A DNA stretch of 64,000 nucleotides from positions 33,916-97,915 of the forward strand of contig JANWYV010000023.1 in the NCBI GenBank assembly GCA_025055075.1, in the 5' to 3' direction. This DNA comes from Blastocatellia bacterium. GTDB taxonomy: Bacteria; Acidobacteriota; Blastocatellia; HR10. Positions within the stretch are counted from its first letter, which is position 1. Each line of letters opens with the position of its first letter. The translations under genes and the position numbers were made by a program. This document shows positions 26,071-35,333 of this stretch, piece after piece. Under the pieces are notes generated by a model. It made no database searches, was not told the origin of the DNA, and worked only from the letters and a program-made list of their open reading frames with translations.

Positions 26071-28203
26071 ATGCGAAAGCTTCTTGGAACCTGGGTCGTC
26101 GCTACTTGTGCGCTCGTCGTCGGAGTGCTTGCGCCTTTCGCTTCGGCCTCTCCACGAGCGTCCGAGAAGGACCGTCCCTTTTCGATCGAAGCGGTCTTGA
26201 GCGCGCCTTTCCCATCGAACCTTATCGCTGCGCCTCGTGGGGATCGTGTGGCGTGGGTCTTCAACGCGCAAGGGCGGAGGAACATCTGGGTGGCCGATGG
26301 GCCGGACTTCCGGGCGCGACAGGTGACCGCCTATGCGGAGGATGATGGCCAGGAGCTCAGTCAGCTCGCGTTCAGTCCGGACGCATCGGTCATCGTCTAT
26401 GTGCGCGGCGGTTCGCCCAATCGTGAGGGCGAAGTCCCCAATCCGACGAGCGATCCACGTGGGGCGCGGCAGCTCATCATGGCCGTGCGCATAGAGGACG
26501 GGAAGACGTGGGAGATCGCTGAAGGAAGCAATCCACAGATCTCACCGCGGGGCGACCTGGTTGCTTTCGAGCGTCGAGGGCGAATTTTTGTAGCGCCGCT
26601 TGGGGGAGGGGAGCGTGAGCGCCCGCTCTTTGAAGCGCGCGGTCGCAACGGATCACCCGTGTGGTCGCCCGATGGGACGAAAGTGGCATTCGTCAGTGCG
26701 CGCGGCGATCATAGCTTCATCGGCGTCTTCGACCTGCAAAAGCGGACGATCACGTGGATCGCTCCTTCGGTGGATCGTGATCGCTCGCCGGTCTGGTCAC
26801 CCGATGGCCGGCGCTTGGCCTTCATTCGGATTCCTGGGGCGATGGCCGATCCACCGCGCACGCGCGAGTGGGAATTGCCGTTCTCTCTCTATGTCGCCGA
26901 TGTGGAGACCGGCGAAGCGCGTTCTGTGTGGACGTCACCGAATGCGACGGCTGGCTTCGCTCAAACATATCCCGCGGAACCCTTGCGCTGGGCTGCTGGA
27001 GATCGCCTCGTCTTCTATTCCGAGCACGAAGGATGGATGCACCTGTATTCGGTCCCTGTCAGCGGCGGGCGAGAGACGGTCTTGACTCCCGGAGAATTCG
27101 AGGTCGAGGACTCCACGCTCTCTCCTGACGGGCGCGTGATCATCTTCAACTCGAATCAGGACGACATAGATCGTCGCCATCTCTGGCAAGTGAATGTGGA
27201 TGGGACGGGGCTTCGCCAGCTCACGCGCGGCACGGGGATCGAATGGAGTCCGGTCATCACCGCCGAGCAGCGGCGTATCCTCTGCCTCTCCTCGACAGCT
27301 CGACGACCTGCAGCCCCGGCGCTCGTGGAGGAGCGGACGAACACCGTGCGGCTGATTGCTCCCGAGGCTATCCCGCGCGACTTCCCGGAGCAGCATTTGG
27401 TGGAGCCCCAGCAAGTGATCATCAAGACTCCCGATGGATGGACGATCCACTGTCAGCTCTTCCTTCCTCGTGATGCGCGGCCGGGCGACCGACGGCCGGC
27501 AGTGATCTTCCTCCACGGTGGGCCGATCCGTCAAATGCTCTTAGGATGGCATCCGCGAGGATATTACCATCGCGCCTATGGCTTCAACCAATACCTGGCC
27601 AGTCAGGGGTACATCGTCCTCTCGGTGAATTTCCGCTCGGGCATCGGATATGGACGGGCATTTCGCTTGGCGCCCAATCAGGGGCCGCGTGGAGCTTCAG
27701 AGTATCAAGACGTACTCGCGGCGGCGAAATATCTCCAGCGACGTCCCGAGGTGGATCCGCAGAAGATCGGGCTCTGGGGGGGATCTTACGGGGGGTATCT
27801 GACGGCGCTGGGTCTGGCGCGAAATTCCGATCTCTTCGCTGCAGGCGTGGACCTGCACGGCGTGCACGATTGGTCACTGCGCGCGCGCCTGCGCGAGGGA
27901 GGCGGCGGATGGGGGATTCATGGGCAGGATCTCATGCGGCTCGCGTGGGAGTCTTCGCCCGTGGCGTCAGTCCGATTCTGGACATCCCCGGTCCTCTTTA
28001 TCCACGGCGATGATGATCGCAACGTGGACTTCATCGAGACGACCGATCTCATCCAACGCCTGCGCGCCGAGGGCAAAGCGCATGTCGAGCAACTCATCTT
28101 CCCCGATGAGGTGCACGATTTCCTCTTGCATCGAAATTGGATTCGCGCCTATCGCGCGGCCGCGGATTTCTTCGATCGCTTCTTGAAAGGCGGGCAACCG
28201 TGA
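26071..28203 (+). CDS. Exported S9 family peptidase (prolyl oligopeptidase / acylaminoacyl peptidase type)
   Basis: Serine peptidase of 710 residues with a signal peptide (LLGTWVVATCALVVGVLAPFA). The N-terminal two-thirds is a beta-propeller with TolB/PD40-like blades (FSPDASVIVY, VWSPDGTKVAF, VWSPDGRRLAF). The C-terminal alpha/beta hydrolase has the nucleophile in WGGSYGGYLTALG, the Asp region HGDDDRNVDF, and His in PDEVHDFLLH. It would cleave short peptides in the periplasm. ATG at 26071 has a GGAGGG site; an in-frame start at 25963 is less likely and would hide the signal peptide. Convergent with the tricorn-like gene. Confidence 0.92.
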   Translation: MRKLLGTWVVATCALVVGVLAPFASASPRASEKDRPFSIEAVLSAPFPSNLIAAPRGDRVAWVFNAQGRRNIWVADGPDFRARQVTAYAEDDGQELSQLAFSPDASVIVYVRGGSPNREGEVPNPTSDPRGARQLIMAVRIEDGKTWEIAEGSNPQISPRGDLVAFERRGRIFVAPLGGGERERPLFEARGRNGSPVWSPDGTKVAFVSARGDHSFIGVFDLQKRTITWIAPSVDRDRSPVWSPDGRRLAFIRIPGAMADPPRTREWELPFSLYVADVETGEARSVWTSPNATAGFAQTYPAEPLRWAAGDRLVFYSEHEGWMHLYSVPVSGGRETVLTPGEFEVEDSTLSPDGRVIIFNSNQDDIDRRHLWQVNVDGTGLRQLTRGTGIEWSPVITAEQRRILCLSSTARRPAAPALVEERTNTVRLIAPEAIPRDFPEQHLVEPQQVIIKTPDGWTIHCQLFLPRDARPGDRRPAVIFLHGGPIRQMLLGWHPRGYYHRAYGFNQYLASQGYIVLSVNFRSGIGYGRAFRLAPNQGPRGASEYQDVLAAAKYLQRRPEVDPQKIGLWGGSYGGYLTALGLARNSDLFAAGVDLHGVHDWSLRARLREGGGGWGIHGQDLMRLAWESSPVASVRFWTSPVLFIHGDDDRNVDFIETTDLIQRLRAEGKAHVEQLIFPDEVHDFLLHRNWIRAYRAAADFFDRFLKGGQP

Positions 28204-28226
28204 GACCGCTGGCTTAAAGCGCGTTC

Positions 28227-28246
28227 ACGTCGTCGCGAGACGACGT
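28227..28246. terminator. Hairpin with GNRA loop between convergent peptidase genes
   Basis: ACGTCGTC and GACGACGT form a perfect 8 bp stem closed by a GCGA tetraloop, 24 bases after the S9 peptidase stop. Followed by ATTATCCC, not a clean T-run. Probably the terminator of the S9 gene. Confidence 0.55.
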
Positions 28247-28270
28247 ATTATCCCATCAAGGAATGCCCGA

Positions 28271-28315
28271 ACGGGGAGGCTCCGCGAAGGGATGAACCTC
28301 GACGGAGCCTCCCGT
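28271..28315. terminator. Long hairpin between convergent peptidase genes
   Basis: GGGAGGCTCCG (28274-28284) pairs perfectly with CGGAGCCTCCC (28303-28313), and the stem extends by ACG/CGT with one bulged G. It ends 18 bases before the tricorn-like gene stop and is the likely terminator for that gene on the minus strand. Confidence 0.6.
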
Positions 28316-28332
28316 CTATTCACCCGTGACGT

Positions 28333-31300
28333 TCAGAAGTCGCGCGCGTTGCTTTGCACGATCGGTTGGCGCGGACCGCGGTTGAGTTCCTTGAGCAGCT
28401 CTTGCACGGCCACTTCGAGCTGGCGATCGCGACCCGCGAGATTGTCCTCCGGCGTGTTCTCGACGAAGATGTCGGGTTCGACGCCGTAGTTCTCCATGTT
28501 CGTGCGTCGGGGATCGGCCAGAAAAACGCCCACGCTCGGCGTGCGGATGGTCGAACCGTCAATCAGGCGATACGATCCGGTCCCGATGACGGCGCCCATC
28601 GTCTTCGTCCCGATCACCTTGCCAAGACCGAGGGCGCGGAAGCCCGCCGGAAACATCTCGGCGTTAGAGGCCGAACGCCAGTTCTGCAGTACCACTTTCG
28701 GACCGAAGAAACCAGTGAGCGGACGATACGTGGGTTCGGTGCCGCGCGGCTGCCAAATCTGGTATGGGCGTTGGATGAGCAGGGCGAGCAGCTCTTGCTC
28801 GATGTTCCCCCCACCATTCCAGCGCTCGTCAATGATCAGGGCCTCCTTGTCCCGATTCTCCCGCAGCTCGCGCTCGAAGCGCAGCAATGACGGCCGATTC
28901 ATCGCTTGAATGTGCACGTAGCCGATGCGCCCGCCCGAGAGCTTCTCGACCAACTCGCGCCGCTCCTTGACCCAGCGTTCATATCGGAGTTGATTGAAGG
29001 CGCTCATTGAAATCGGCTCGATGCGCGTCGTCCAGGCCCCCTCCTCCGTGGGCTTGCTGTTGAAGGTCACTTCGATCTTTCGGTTGAGCCGGTGATTGAG
29101 CAAGGGATAGTAGTTATCCCCCGCTTTGATCGGCTTGCCTTCGATGGCGATCAAGTAATCGCCGACGCTCACCTTCACCCAATCCTTATCAGCCGGCCCG
29201 TTCTCGTAGATGTACGTCACGCGATACCGTCCGGCCTGCTCATCGGGTTCGAGATCGAGGCCCAGATGGCCGGTCGAGACGCTCGCACCGCGTCCGCGCG
29301 GCGGGGGCGCCGTCCCCGTGTGCGAGGCGTTCAACTCGCCGAGCATCTCGTTGATGAGGTTGAGCAGCTCCTGGCGATCGCCGACATGTTCGACAAGCGG
29401 CCGATATTTCTCGCGGGCGGCATCCCAGTCCTTGCCGTGCATCGCCGGATCGTAGAAACGGTACTTCATCGTGCGCCACGCATCATCGAACATCTGCCGC
29501 CAGGTCGCGGGCTTGTCGATCTTCACCTTGGCGACGAAGGTGATGCGTCGGCGCGGAGCATCGCCTCGAGCCCCTGGGGCTTGAGTTGGCGCCACGCTCG
29601 CCGGTAGCGAGACCGAATAGACGCCATTGCCTTCGCGGAAGAAGATTGTGCGTCCATCGCGGGAGAAAGCGATGTCGCCGATTCCTCCGCCCGGTCCAAA
29701 GCCCGGAGATGGCGGTCCGTCGTCCTCATCGTCGCTCGGAACCGTCCCCGAGGTGATCCGAGTCAACCGCCGGCCATCCTCTTGGATCGAGTAGAGGACG
29801 GGCACCATGCGCGCGCCCGTCGGTTCGCTGGTAGCGAAGACGATCGTGCGGCTATCGGGAGAGATGGCATAGCTGGAGACGGGGAAAGGCATGCGCGTCA
29901 GTTGACGCGTTCGCCGCCGCAGTCCCGCCCAATCAATGGCGATCTCCTTAGGCGGTTCCGATCGCGCCATCTGCGGACGACGCGGTCCCCCCTCGGTCGC
30001 CTCGGCCGTCTCGCTCCGCTCTTCGGGTTCCATGGGATCGCGCTCTTCGCGTTCCAAGGTCACCGAGAAGAGCTGCACCGAAGGCTGACTGGAGAAGAGG
30101 CTCGTCTCGCTCCGCAGGAAATACAGCTTGCGCCCATTCGGGGCGAATCGCGGCGACGAGTAATTGAACGGCTCGAATGTCACCTTTCGCTCTTCGCCGC
30201 CAGTGGCCGGAATCAGATAGATGTCGTTTCGCCGCGCATGATTGGGCTTGGCATAGGCGATCCATTTTCCGTCGGGCGACCAAGCGGGCGTGCCGATCTG
30301 ACCGTATTTGGAAGAGGTCAGCTCCACGACCTGTTTGGTCTCGACATTCACCTTGTAGAGCTTGAGATCGGACGTCGTGTACGCGATCTCTTTGGAGTCC
30401 GGCGACCACGCGAAGGCGAACTTGAGCACGTCTTGATCAGTGAGCTTCTGCATCGGACCGGAACCGTCGGCAGGAGCAATATACAGCTCCTCGCGTCCGC
30501 TCTGGTCCGAGATGAACGCGATCCATTTCCCATCGGGCGAATATCGAGGATCGCGATCGCGCGCCGGGCTGTCGGTGATCTGCTTCAGATCGCCTTGCTC
30601 CACTGGTGCCGTGAAGATCTCTCCATGAATGGAGAACGCGATGCGGCGCCCCGACGGGGCCAGATCATAGTCATCCACTTCAGAATTGAAGTCGCGGATC
30701 TCGACGGGATTCTCCTGCGTCTCTGCAGCGATGTCGAGCTTAATCGGCGTCACCTTTCGCGTGGCCACTTCGAGCTTCCAAATCTGAAAGTCGTGCTCGA
30801 AGACGATGACGCGCCCGTCGGCGCTCATGGCGGGCCAACGCACATCGCCGCTGCGGAACGAGGTGACGCGCTCGGCTCGACCGCCGCGCTCGGGCACGCG
30901 CCAGATGTTCGTCACTCCCCCTTCATCGCGATCGCTCACGAAGTAGATGTAGCCATCTCGCCCCCACATCGGCCAGGAATCCATCCCCTCGAAATCCGTC
31001 AGATCGGTGAACCTTTTGGTCTCCAGGTCCATCACCGTGATGTCGCTCTGATACGCGCCCCGATAGTACTTGCGCCAGTAGGCCTGCGCCTTGCGATTGA
31101 TGGCGAGTTTCCGTCCATCCGGGGAGTAACAGCCGTAGATGCCCATATCCGGGCCGGCCGTGCGCGGCATGCCGCCGTCAATGCTCACCGTGTAGAGTTT
31201 GGGCATGAAGAACTCGCCGCGCTGACTGCTGAAGAGCACCGCGCGCGAATCCGGCGTCCATCCGAGCACCGTGTCATCGGCCGAATGGAACGTCAATTGT

Positions 31301-31605
31301 TTCGCCGTTCCTCCCTCGACCGGGATGATGTAGACGTCCAGGTTCCCATTCCGGTCACTGGAGAAGGCGATCCACCGACCATCGGGCGAGAAACGCGGAT
31401 AGACGTCTCGCGCGGGATGGACGGTGAGGCGACGCACGTTTTGGCCATTTTCGTCTGCCGTCCAGATGTCCCCCAAGTAGGTGAAAGCGATGCGCCCCTG
31501 ATGATAGTGGGGGTATCGCACGAGCTTGGCTTCGCGGGCGAGTCCTACCCAGGGGAGAATGACGAGCACAAGGATCGCGGCAAAATAGAGGTGAAGTCGT
31601 CTCAT
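28333..31605 (-). CDS. Tricorn-like exported protease (S41 family with propeller and PDZ domains)
   Basis: A 1090-residue protein with a signal peptide (LHLYFAAILVLVILPWVGLA). Two propeller domains of PD40-type blades follow (RFSPDGRWIAF, GWTPDSRAVLF, RYSPDGKWIAF, AWSPDGKWIAY), then a linker, a PDZ domain (LGLDLEPDEQAG ... VSVGDYLIAIEGK) and a C-terminal S41 catalytic core. The likely nucleophile is in SASNAEMFP and the tricorn His region is DPAMHGKDW. In archaea tricorn degrades oligopeptides in the cytosol; many bacterial homologues are exported, as here. ATG at 31605 has GGAGGG upstream; the open frame continues to 31965 but would run into the divergent gene's promoter. Confidence 0.92.
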   Translation of the reverse strand: MRRLHLYFAAILVLVILPWVGLAREAKLVRYPHYHQGRIAFTYLGDIWTADENGQNVRRLTVHPARDVYPRFSPDGRWIAFSSDRNGNLDVYIIPVEGGTAKQLTFHSADDTVLGWTPDSRAVLFSSQRGEFFMPKLYTVSIDGGMPRTAGPDMGIYGCYSPDGRKLAINRKAQAYWRKYYRGAYQSDITVMDLETKRFTDLTDFEGMDSWPMWGRDGYIYFVSDRDEGGVTNIWRVPERGGRAERVTSFRSGDVRWPAMSADGRVIVFEHDFQIWKLEVATRKVTPIKLDIAAETQENPVEIRDFNSEVDDYDLAPSGRRIAFSIHGEIFTAPVEQGDLKQITDSPARDRDPRYSPDGKWIAFISDQSGREELYIAPADGSGPMQKLTDQDVLKFAFAWSPDSKEIAYTTSDLKLYKVNVETKQVVELTSSKYGQIGTPAWSPDGKWIAYAKPNHARRNDIYLIPATGGEERKVTFEPFNYSSPRFAPNGRKLYFLRSETSLFSSQPSVQLFSVTLEREERDPMEPEERSETAEATEGGPRRPQMARSEPPKEIAIDWAGLRRRTRQLTRMPFPVSSYAISPDSRTIVFATSEPTGARMVPVLYSIQEDGRRLTRITSGTVPSDDEDDGPPSPGFGPGGGIGDIAFSRDGRTIFFREGNGVYSVSLPASVAPTQAPGARGDAPRRRITFVAKVKIDKPATWRQMFDDAWRTMKYRFYDPAMHGKDWDAAREKYRPLVEHVGDRQELLNLINEMLGELNASHTGTAPPPRGRGASVSTGHLGLDLEPDEQAGRYRVTYIYENGPADKDWVKVSVGDYLIAIEGKPIKAGDNYYPLLNHRLNRKIEVTFNSKPTEEGAWTTRIEPISMSAFNQLRYERWVKERRELVEKLSGGRIGYVHIQAMNRPSLLRFERELRENRDKEALIIDERWNGGGNIEQELLALLIQRPYQIWQPRGTEPTYRPLTGFFGPKVVLQNWRSASNAEMFPAGFRALGLGKVIGTKTMGAVIGTGSYRLIDGSTIRTPSVGVFLADPRRTNMENYGVEPDIFVENTPEDNLAGRDRQLEVAVQELLKELNRGPRQPIVQSNARDF

Positions 31606-31650
31606 CGGGCTCCCTCCATCACAGATCTTCTCGCTCACGAAGAGCTGCTC

Positions 31651-31680
31651 ATTGTAGCACGGTCCCGTGCCCTGGACCAA
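31651..31680 (-). promoter_or_regulatory. Sigma-70-type promoter of the tricorn-like gene
   Basis: On the minus strand, TTGGTC (31680-31675), 18-base spacer, TACAAT (31656-31651). The transcript would start about 40 bases before the ATG at 31605. Confidence 0.6.
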
Positions 31681-31711
31681 CCGTCTTCTCTCCACGGCGC
31701 TTGAAAGGCCT

Positions 31712-31741
31712 TTGGCGTCGGCCCGCCGGCAGGCGTATAAT
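31712..31741 (+). promoter_or_regulatory. Sigma-70-type promoter of the metallophosphoesterase gene
   Basis: TTGGCG (31712-31717), 18-base spacer, consensus TATAAT (31736-31741). The leader is about 50 bases. Divergent from the tricorn-like promoter 32 bases away. Confidence 0.65.
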
Positions 31742-31798
31742 AAGCCGCTCGATCCGTTCAAGCCATGCATGGGAATGTGCATGTTGTGAGGAATGCCG

Positions 31799-32674
31799 AT
31801 GTTTCTTCGCGAACCGAAGCGAGCGGGCGTGGCGGCCAGCATGCTGCAGCTTGTGCGCCGCGCCGTAGATGAGACGCGCGACATCGAGATCGTCCGGCAG
31901 CGGATCTCGCTGCCGGAATTGCCCTCCAGCTTCGAGGGCTTCACTCTCGCACAGCTCTCCGACATTCACCACAGCGCTTTCGTGGATGCCGCGTACATCG
32001 CCCGCGCCGTGGCGCTCACCAACAGCCTGGCCCCCGACGTCATCGTGCTCACCGGCGACTATGTGAGCCATTCGCGGTTTTACATCAGCGGGGTGGCCGA
32101 AATCCTCGGAGAGCTGCGCGCGCGATACGGTGTCTACGCCGTGCTCGGGAATCACGACTTCTGGACTGGTCCCCAAGCGCTCGCGCATGCCTTTCGTCGG
32201 CGCGGCATCGAGCTGCTGCGAAACGCGCACACGTATCTCCGCAAGGGCGGGGAGGCCCTCGCCATGGTAGGCGTTGATGATCTGACCCTCGGCCAGGCCG
32301 ATCTGCCAACTGCTCTACGGGGGATGGACCGGCGATGGCCAGCCCTTTTGCTCTCGCATCATCCGAACATCATTTGGCAAGCCGCTCACGCCGGCATTGC
32401 GCTCGTTTTGGCAGGCCACACACATGGGTGTCAAATCAACATCCCTTCGTGGCGACGGCGCATGCGCCGTTTCTGGCCCTTCTTGCGCGGATACGGGCGC
32501 TATGAGCAAACGCACATCTACGTCAATCGCGGGTTGGGAACGGTGTTGATTCCCCTGCGCTACCAGTGCCGACCGGAGATCACGCTCCTTGAGTTGAAGA
32601 GCGCGTCCGACCAGGAGCGCGCAATGGGCGAGAAAGAATCTCTCCGCGCGTGCGAGCGCCATGGATCCCCATGA
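31799..32674 (+). CDS. Metallophosphoesterase, YkuE/YaeI-like
   Basis: Calcineurin-like phosphoesterase of 291 residues. All metal-binding motifs are visible: Asp and His in SDIHHS, GDYVSH, GNHDFW, the His pair in LLSHHPN, and AGHTHG. There is no signal peptide. Relatives act on phospholipids or UDP-diacylglucosamine; the overlap (ATGA at 32671) with a CDP-alcohol phosphatidyltransferase supports a role in membrane lipid metabolism, but the substrate is an inference. ATG at 31799 has GAGG at 7 bases; ATG at 31793 is two codons longer. Confidence 0.87.
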   Translation: MFLREPKRAGVAASMLQLVRRAVDETRDIEIVRQRISLPELPSSFEGFTLAQLSDIHHSAFVDAAYIARAVALTNSLAPDVIVLTGDYVSHSRFYISGVAEILGELRARYGVYAVLGNHDFWTGPQALAHAFRRRGIELLRNAHTYLRKGGEALAMVGVDDLTLGQADLPTALRGMDRRWPALLLSHHPNIIWQAAHAGIALVLAGHTHGCQINIPSWRRRMRRFWPFLRGYGRYEQTHIYVNRGLGTVLIPLRYQCRPEITLLELKSASDQERAMGEKESLRACERHGSP

Positions 32675-33225
32675 CTCAAGTCGCGACGCTCGCCAATCTC
32701 CTCACCGTCCTTCGTCTGCTATTGATCCCGGTGTTCGCGGCATTCGTCCTGTACAATGACCTGCCCGCGGCGCTCTGGATCTTCCTCGCGGCTGGGATCA
32801 CCGATGCCCTCGATGGCTTCGTCGCGCGACATTTCCATCAGAGCACGCCGCTGGGGACGATCCTTGATCCGATGGCCGATAAACTGCTCGTCATAACGGC
32901 CTTCGTCCTACTCACCCTCCCAGATCGCGGATATCAGCCCATCCCCCTTTGGCTCACGATCACCGTCATCAGTCGCGATGTCTTCATCGTCCTCGGCGCG
33001 CTCACGCTCTTCATCGTGACGGGCTTCCGGCGCTTTCGTCCTTCGATCCCGGGGAAGATTCACACGACGATCCAAGTCCTGACGGTGGCCTTCGTCCTGG
33101 CGGCGAATATATGGGGAAGCCTCTCGGAATTGCTCCGCTATATGTATGGGCTGAGCTTCGCCATCACGATCTTCTCCGGAGTCCACTACATCTATCACGC
33201 CGCTCGGCTCCTCGAAGAGCGGTGA
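32671..33225 (+). CDS. pgsA: CDP-alcohol phosphatidyltransferase, PgsA-like
   Basis: Integral membrane enzyme of 184 residues that transfers a phosphatidyl group from CDP-diacylglycerol to an alcohol, in PgsA to glycerol 3-phosphate for phosphatidylglycerol synthesis. The class signature is complete: DALDGFVARHFHQSTPLG followed by TILDPMADK, with the three essential Asp. Several hydrophobic helices follow. ATG at 32671 overlaps the metallophosphoesterase stop, so the two are coupled. Other alcohol acceptors are possible. Convergent with the NamZ-like gene only 12 bases away. Confidence 0.85.
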   Translation: MTQVATLANLLTVLRLLLIPVFAAFVLYNDLPAALWIFLAAGITDALDGFVARHFHQSTPLGTILDPMADKLLVITAFVLLTLPDRGYQPIPLWLTITVISRDVFIVLGALTLFIVTGFRRFRPSIPGKIHTTIQVLTVAFVLAANIWGSLSELLRYMYGLSFAITIFSGVHYIYHAARLLEER

Positions 33226-33237
33226 GCGACGTCCCCC

Positions 33238-34401
33238 TCAATACATCAGGTGATCTCGGCGCAGCTTGCGAAACGACTCCAGGTCGGCGCGCCAGGAGTC
33301 TTCGATCTCTCGGAGGGGGCGATCCTCTGCAATTTGCTGACGCAGGCGATCCGTTCCAGCTAGGATGTCAAACGGCAAGCGGTCGAAGACATACTCGTAA
33401 GGTGGCTGGCGCCATTGGAAATGTTCGGGGTAAAGGCGATGGATGGCCTTCAGAAGAGCGACGGCCGTGAGGACGGGCTTGAAGCGCTCGCGGTCGAGGA
33501 CGTGAACCTGCACGCCGCCGCAGAGCTGCTCTGCGTATTTGTGAAACGTCGGTTGGAAATAGCACGGTCGGAAGAAAACGCCCGGCAGCTTCTCTGCCCG
33601 CAATTCGGCGACCAAACGATCGGGATCGATGAACGGCGCTCCGATCAATTCGAACGGGCGCGTCGTCCCTCGCCCCTCCGAAAGCAGCGTTCCTTCGAAG
33701 AGCACCATGCCCGGATATACCGTCGCCGTCTCCAAGGTCGGCATGTTCGGCGAGGGCAGGACCCAAAGCAGATCCGTCTGGTCATACCACAGGTCGCGCC
33801 GCCATCCTTGCATCGGGATGACATGGAGCCGACATCCGATGCCGAATGCTTCGTTGAACAATCGCGCCAGTTCTCCGATCGTCATCCCGTGCCGCAGTGG
33901 GATGGGGAACATCCCGACGAACGATTCGAAGCCCTGCTGTAGAACGGGCCCTTCAACGTGTACGCCGCCAATGGGATTTGGACGATCCAACACGATCATC
34001 TCTCGACCCTCGCGCGCGGCAGCCATCATGCACAACGCCATCGTCCAGATGTAGGTGTAGACGCGCGTTCCGACGTCCTGGAGATCGAGGACGAGGACAT
34101 CCACATCGGCGAGCATCTCCGGTGTGGGAATGCGCGTCGCGCCGTAGAGGCTGAAGATGGGGATCCCGAGCTTCGGGTCTCGCCATCCCTCCCATTCGAT
34201 CATGTTGTCCTGGGTCTCGCCGCGCAGGCCGTGTTGCGGGCCGAAGATCGCTGTGAGGCGAACGTCGGAAGCCGTAGCGAAGCGTTCGATCGCATGGCGC
34301 CGATGACGATCTAAAGAGGGGGGGTGAACGATGAGCCCAATCCGTTTGCCCCGCAGCAGATGCCGGTGCCGGGAGAGGAGGACGTCGAGGCCGAGATGCA
34401 T
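33238..34401 (-). CDS. DUF1343 / NamZ-like exo-beta-N-acetylmuramidase family protein
   Basis: A 387-residue member of the DUF1343 family. Recognisable blocks are GLIVHPPSLDRHRRHAIE, FGPQHGLRGETQDNM, LVLDLQDVGTRVYTYIWTM, LDRPNPIGG and SEGRGTTRPFELIG. The characterised member, NamZ, removes N-acetylmuramic acid from the non-reducing end of peptidoglycan fragments, so a cell-wall recycling role is likely. There is no signal peptide with the chosen start, which would place it in the cytosol, unlike exported relatives. It starts one base after the DksA-like gene's stop and is probably co-transcribed with it. Confidence 0.85.
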   Translation of the reverse strand: MHLGLDVLLSRHRHLLRGKRIGLIVHPPSLDRHRRHAIERFATASDVRLTAIFGPQHGLRGETQDNMIEWEGWRDPKLGIPIFSLYGATRIPTPEMLADVDVLVLDLQDVGTRVYTYIWTMALCMMAAAREGREMIVLDRPNPIGGVHVEGPVLQQGFESFVGMFPIPLRHGMTIGELARLFNEAFGIGCRLHVIPMQGWRRDLWYDQTDLLWVLPSPNMPTLETATVYPGMVLFEGTLLSEGRGTTRPFELIGAPFIDPDRLVAELRAEKLPGVFFRPCYFQPTFHKYAEQLCGGVQVHVLDRERFKPVLTAVALLKAIHRLYPEHFQWRQPPYEYVFDRLPFDILAGTDRLRQQIAEDRPLREIEDSWRADLESFRKLRRDHLMY

Positions 34402-34402
34402 C

Positions 34403-34774
34403 TCACCGTTCGGACTCGCGCAAAAGTCCGCGCTCTTGCAGATCTTGGCAGGTCACGCAATGGCGAGCCCAAGGGACAGCTTCCAATCGCTTCGGCTGAA
34501 TCTCCGCACCGCAGGCCACGCAGATGCCGTAGGTCCCTTCCGCCAGGCGTTCCAACGCTTCGTCAATGAGCGTGAGGATATAGCGATCGCTCGTGCTCTG
34601 GCTGAAGAGGAGCTCTTTCAGGTAGGAGTTCGAGGCCTTATCCGCCGGATCCTGCGCGACGTCTTGATCCGCTTCCCGCCCGTAATGGACGTGCCGATCG
34701 AGCGCGCGGAGAAGCTCCTCTCGTTTCTCCAGCAGCCGTTTCCGATAATGTTCGACTTTCTTCTTCGTCATCAT
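34403..34774 (-). CDS. DksA/TraR-type C4 zinc finger protein
   Basis: A 123-residue protein with an N-terminal coiled coil ([20 protein letters not shown]) and a C-terminal C4 zinc finger, CVACG ... CVTCQ. In DksA the coiled-coil tip enters the RNA polymerase secondary channel and works with ppGpp. The tip Asp pair expected between the two helices is represented by [11 protein letters not shown]. Shorter than E. coli DksA (151). The ATG at 34771 is an equally possible start. It lies 43 bases downstream of rlmH. Confidence 0.85.
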   Translation of the reverse strand: MMTKKKVEHYRKRLLEKREELLRALDRHVHYGREADQDVAQDPADKASNSYLKELLFSQSTSDRYILTLIDEALERLAEGTYGICVACGAEIQPKRLEAVPWARHCVTCQDLQERGLLRESER

Positions 34775-34817
34775 GCGCCATCTCTCCGCTCTTCGCTTGC
34801 CGCGAGGGCAGCCGCGC

Positions 34818-35279
34818 TCACCTCGGATAAGGCAAGCCGAAAATTATAGCAAAAGCTCGGTAGATTTGCTCGAGCAAAATGACGCGCACCAGCTCGTGCG
34901 GTAGCGTCAAGCGAGAGAGGGACCAGCGCTCGTCGGCCCGCTCCCGAACGCTCTCGGAGACCCCTTCTGGGCCGCCGACGAGAAAACAGAGTCCGGGCGT
35001 TCCGGCCCGTTGCTGGGCGCGCAACCACTCGGCCAACTCCCAGGAGCTGAACATCTTTCCCCGCTCATCCAGCAGGATGATGCGGAATCCGGGCCGTAGC
35101 GCACCAAGCAACGCCACGCTCTCTCGTTCGCAGAGGCGCTTGGGATCTGGCTCGGAGATCGCACGCAATGCGCGAATCTGCACGGGGACGAATCGTTGAA
35201 GGCGGCGCACGTAGTCCTGCTCGAGCGCCGCCAGATGCGCGTTCTTCGTCTTCCCCACCCACAGGAATTCCAGGTACAT
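34818..35279 (-). CDS. rlmH: 23S rRNA (pseudouridine1915-N3)-methyltransferase
   Basis: SPOUT methyltransferase that methylates pseudouridine 1915 in helix 69 of 23S rRNA. Family marks are [26 protein letters not shown], and the C-terminal knot [20 protein letters not shown]. Length is 153 residues, as usual. It follows rsfS on the same strand, and the rsfS-rlmH order is widely conserved. The Shine-Dalgarno AGGA is close to the ATG. Confidence 0.95.
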   Translation of the reverse strand: MYLEFLWVGKTKNAHLAALEQDYVRRLQRFVPVQIRALRAISEPDPKRLCERESVALLGALRPGFRIILLDERGKMFSSWELAEWLRAQQRAGTPGLCFLVGGPEGVSESVRERADERWSLSRLTLPHELVRVILLEQIYRAFAIIFGLPYPR

Positions 35280-35333
35280 TCCTGACGTTGCCGCGATTCG
35301 GTCGGATGTCGAAAGCCTCGGGAGGACCTGCGC

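Noticed and set aside
29782..31704. 640-codon open frame antisense to the tricorn-like gene
   Set aside because: Shadow of a well-supported gene, with no ribosome site and no recognisable motif.
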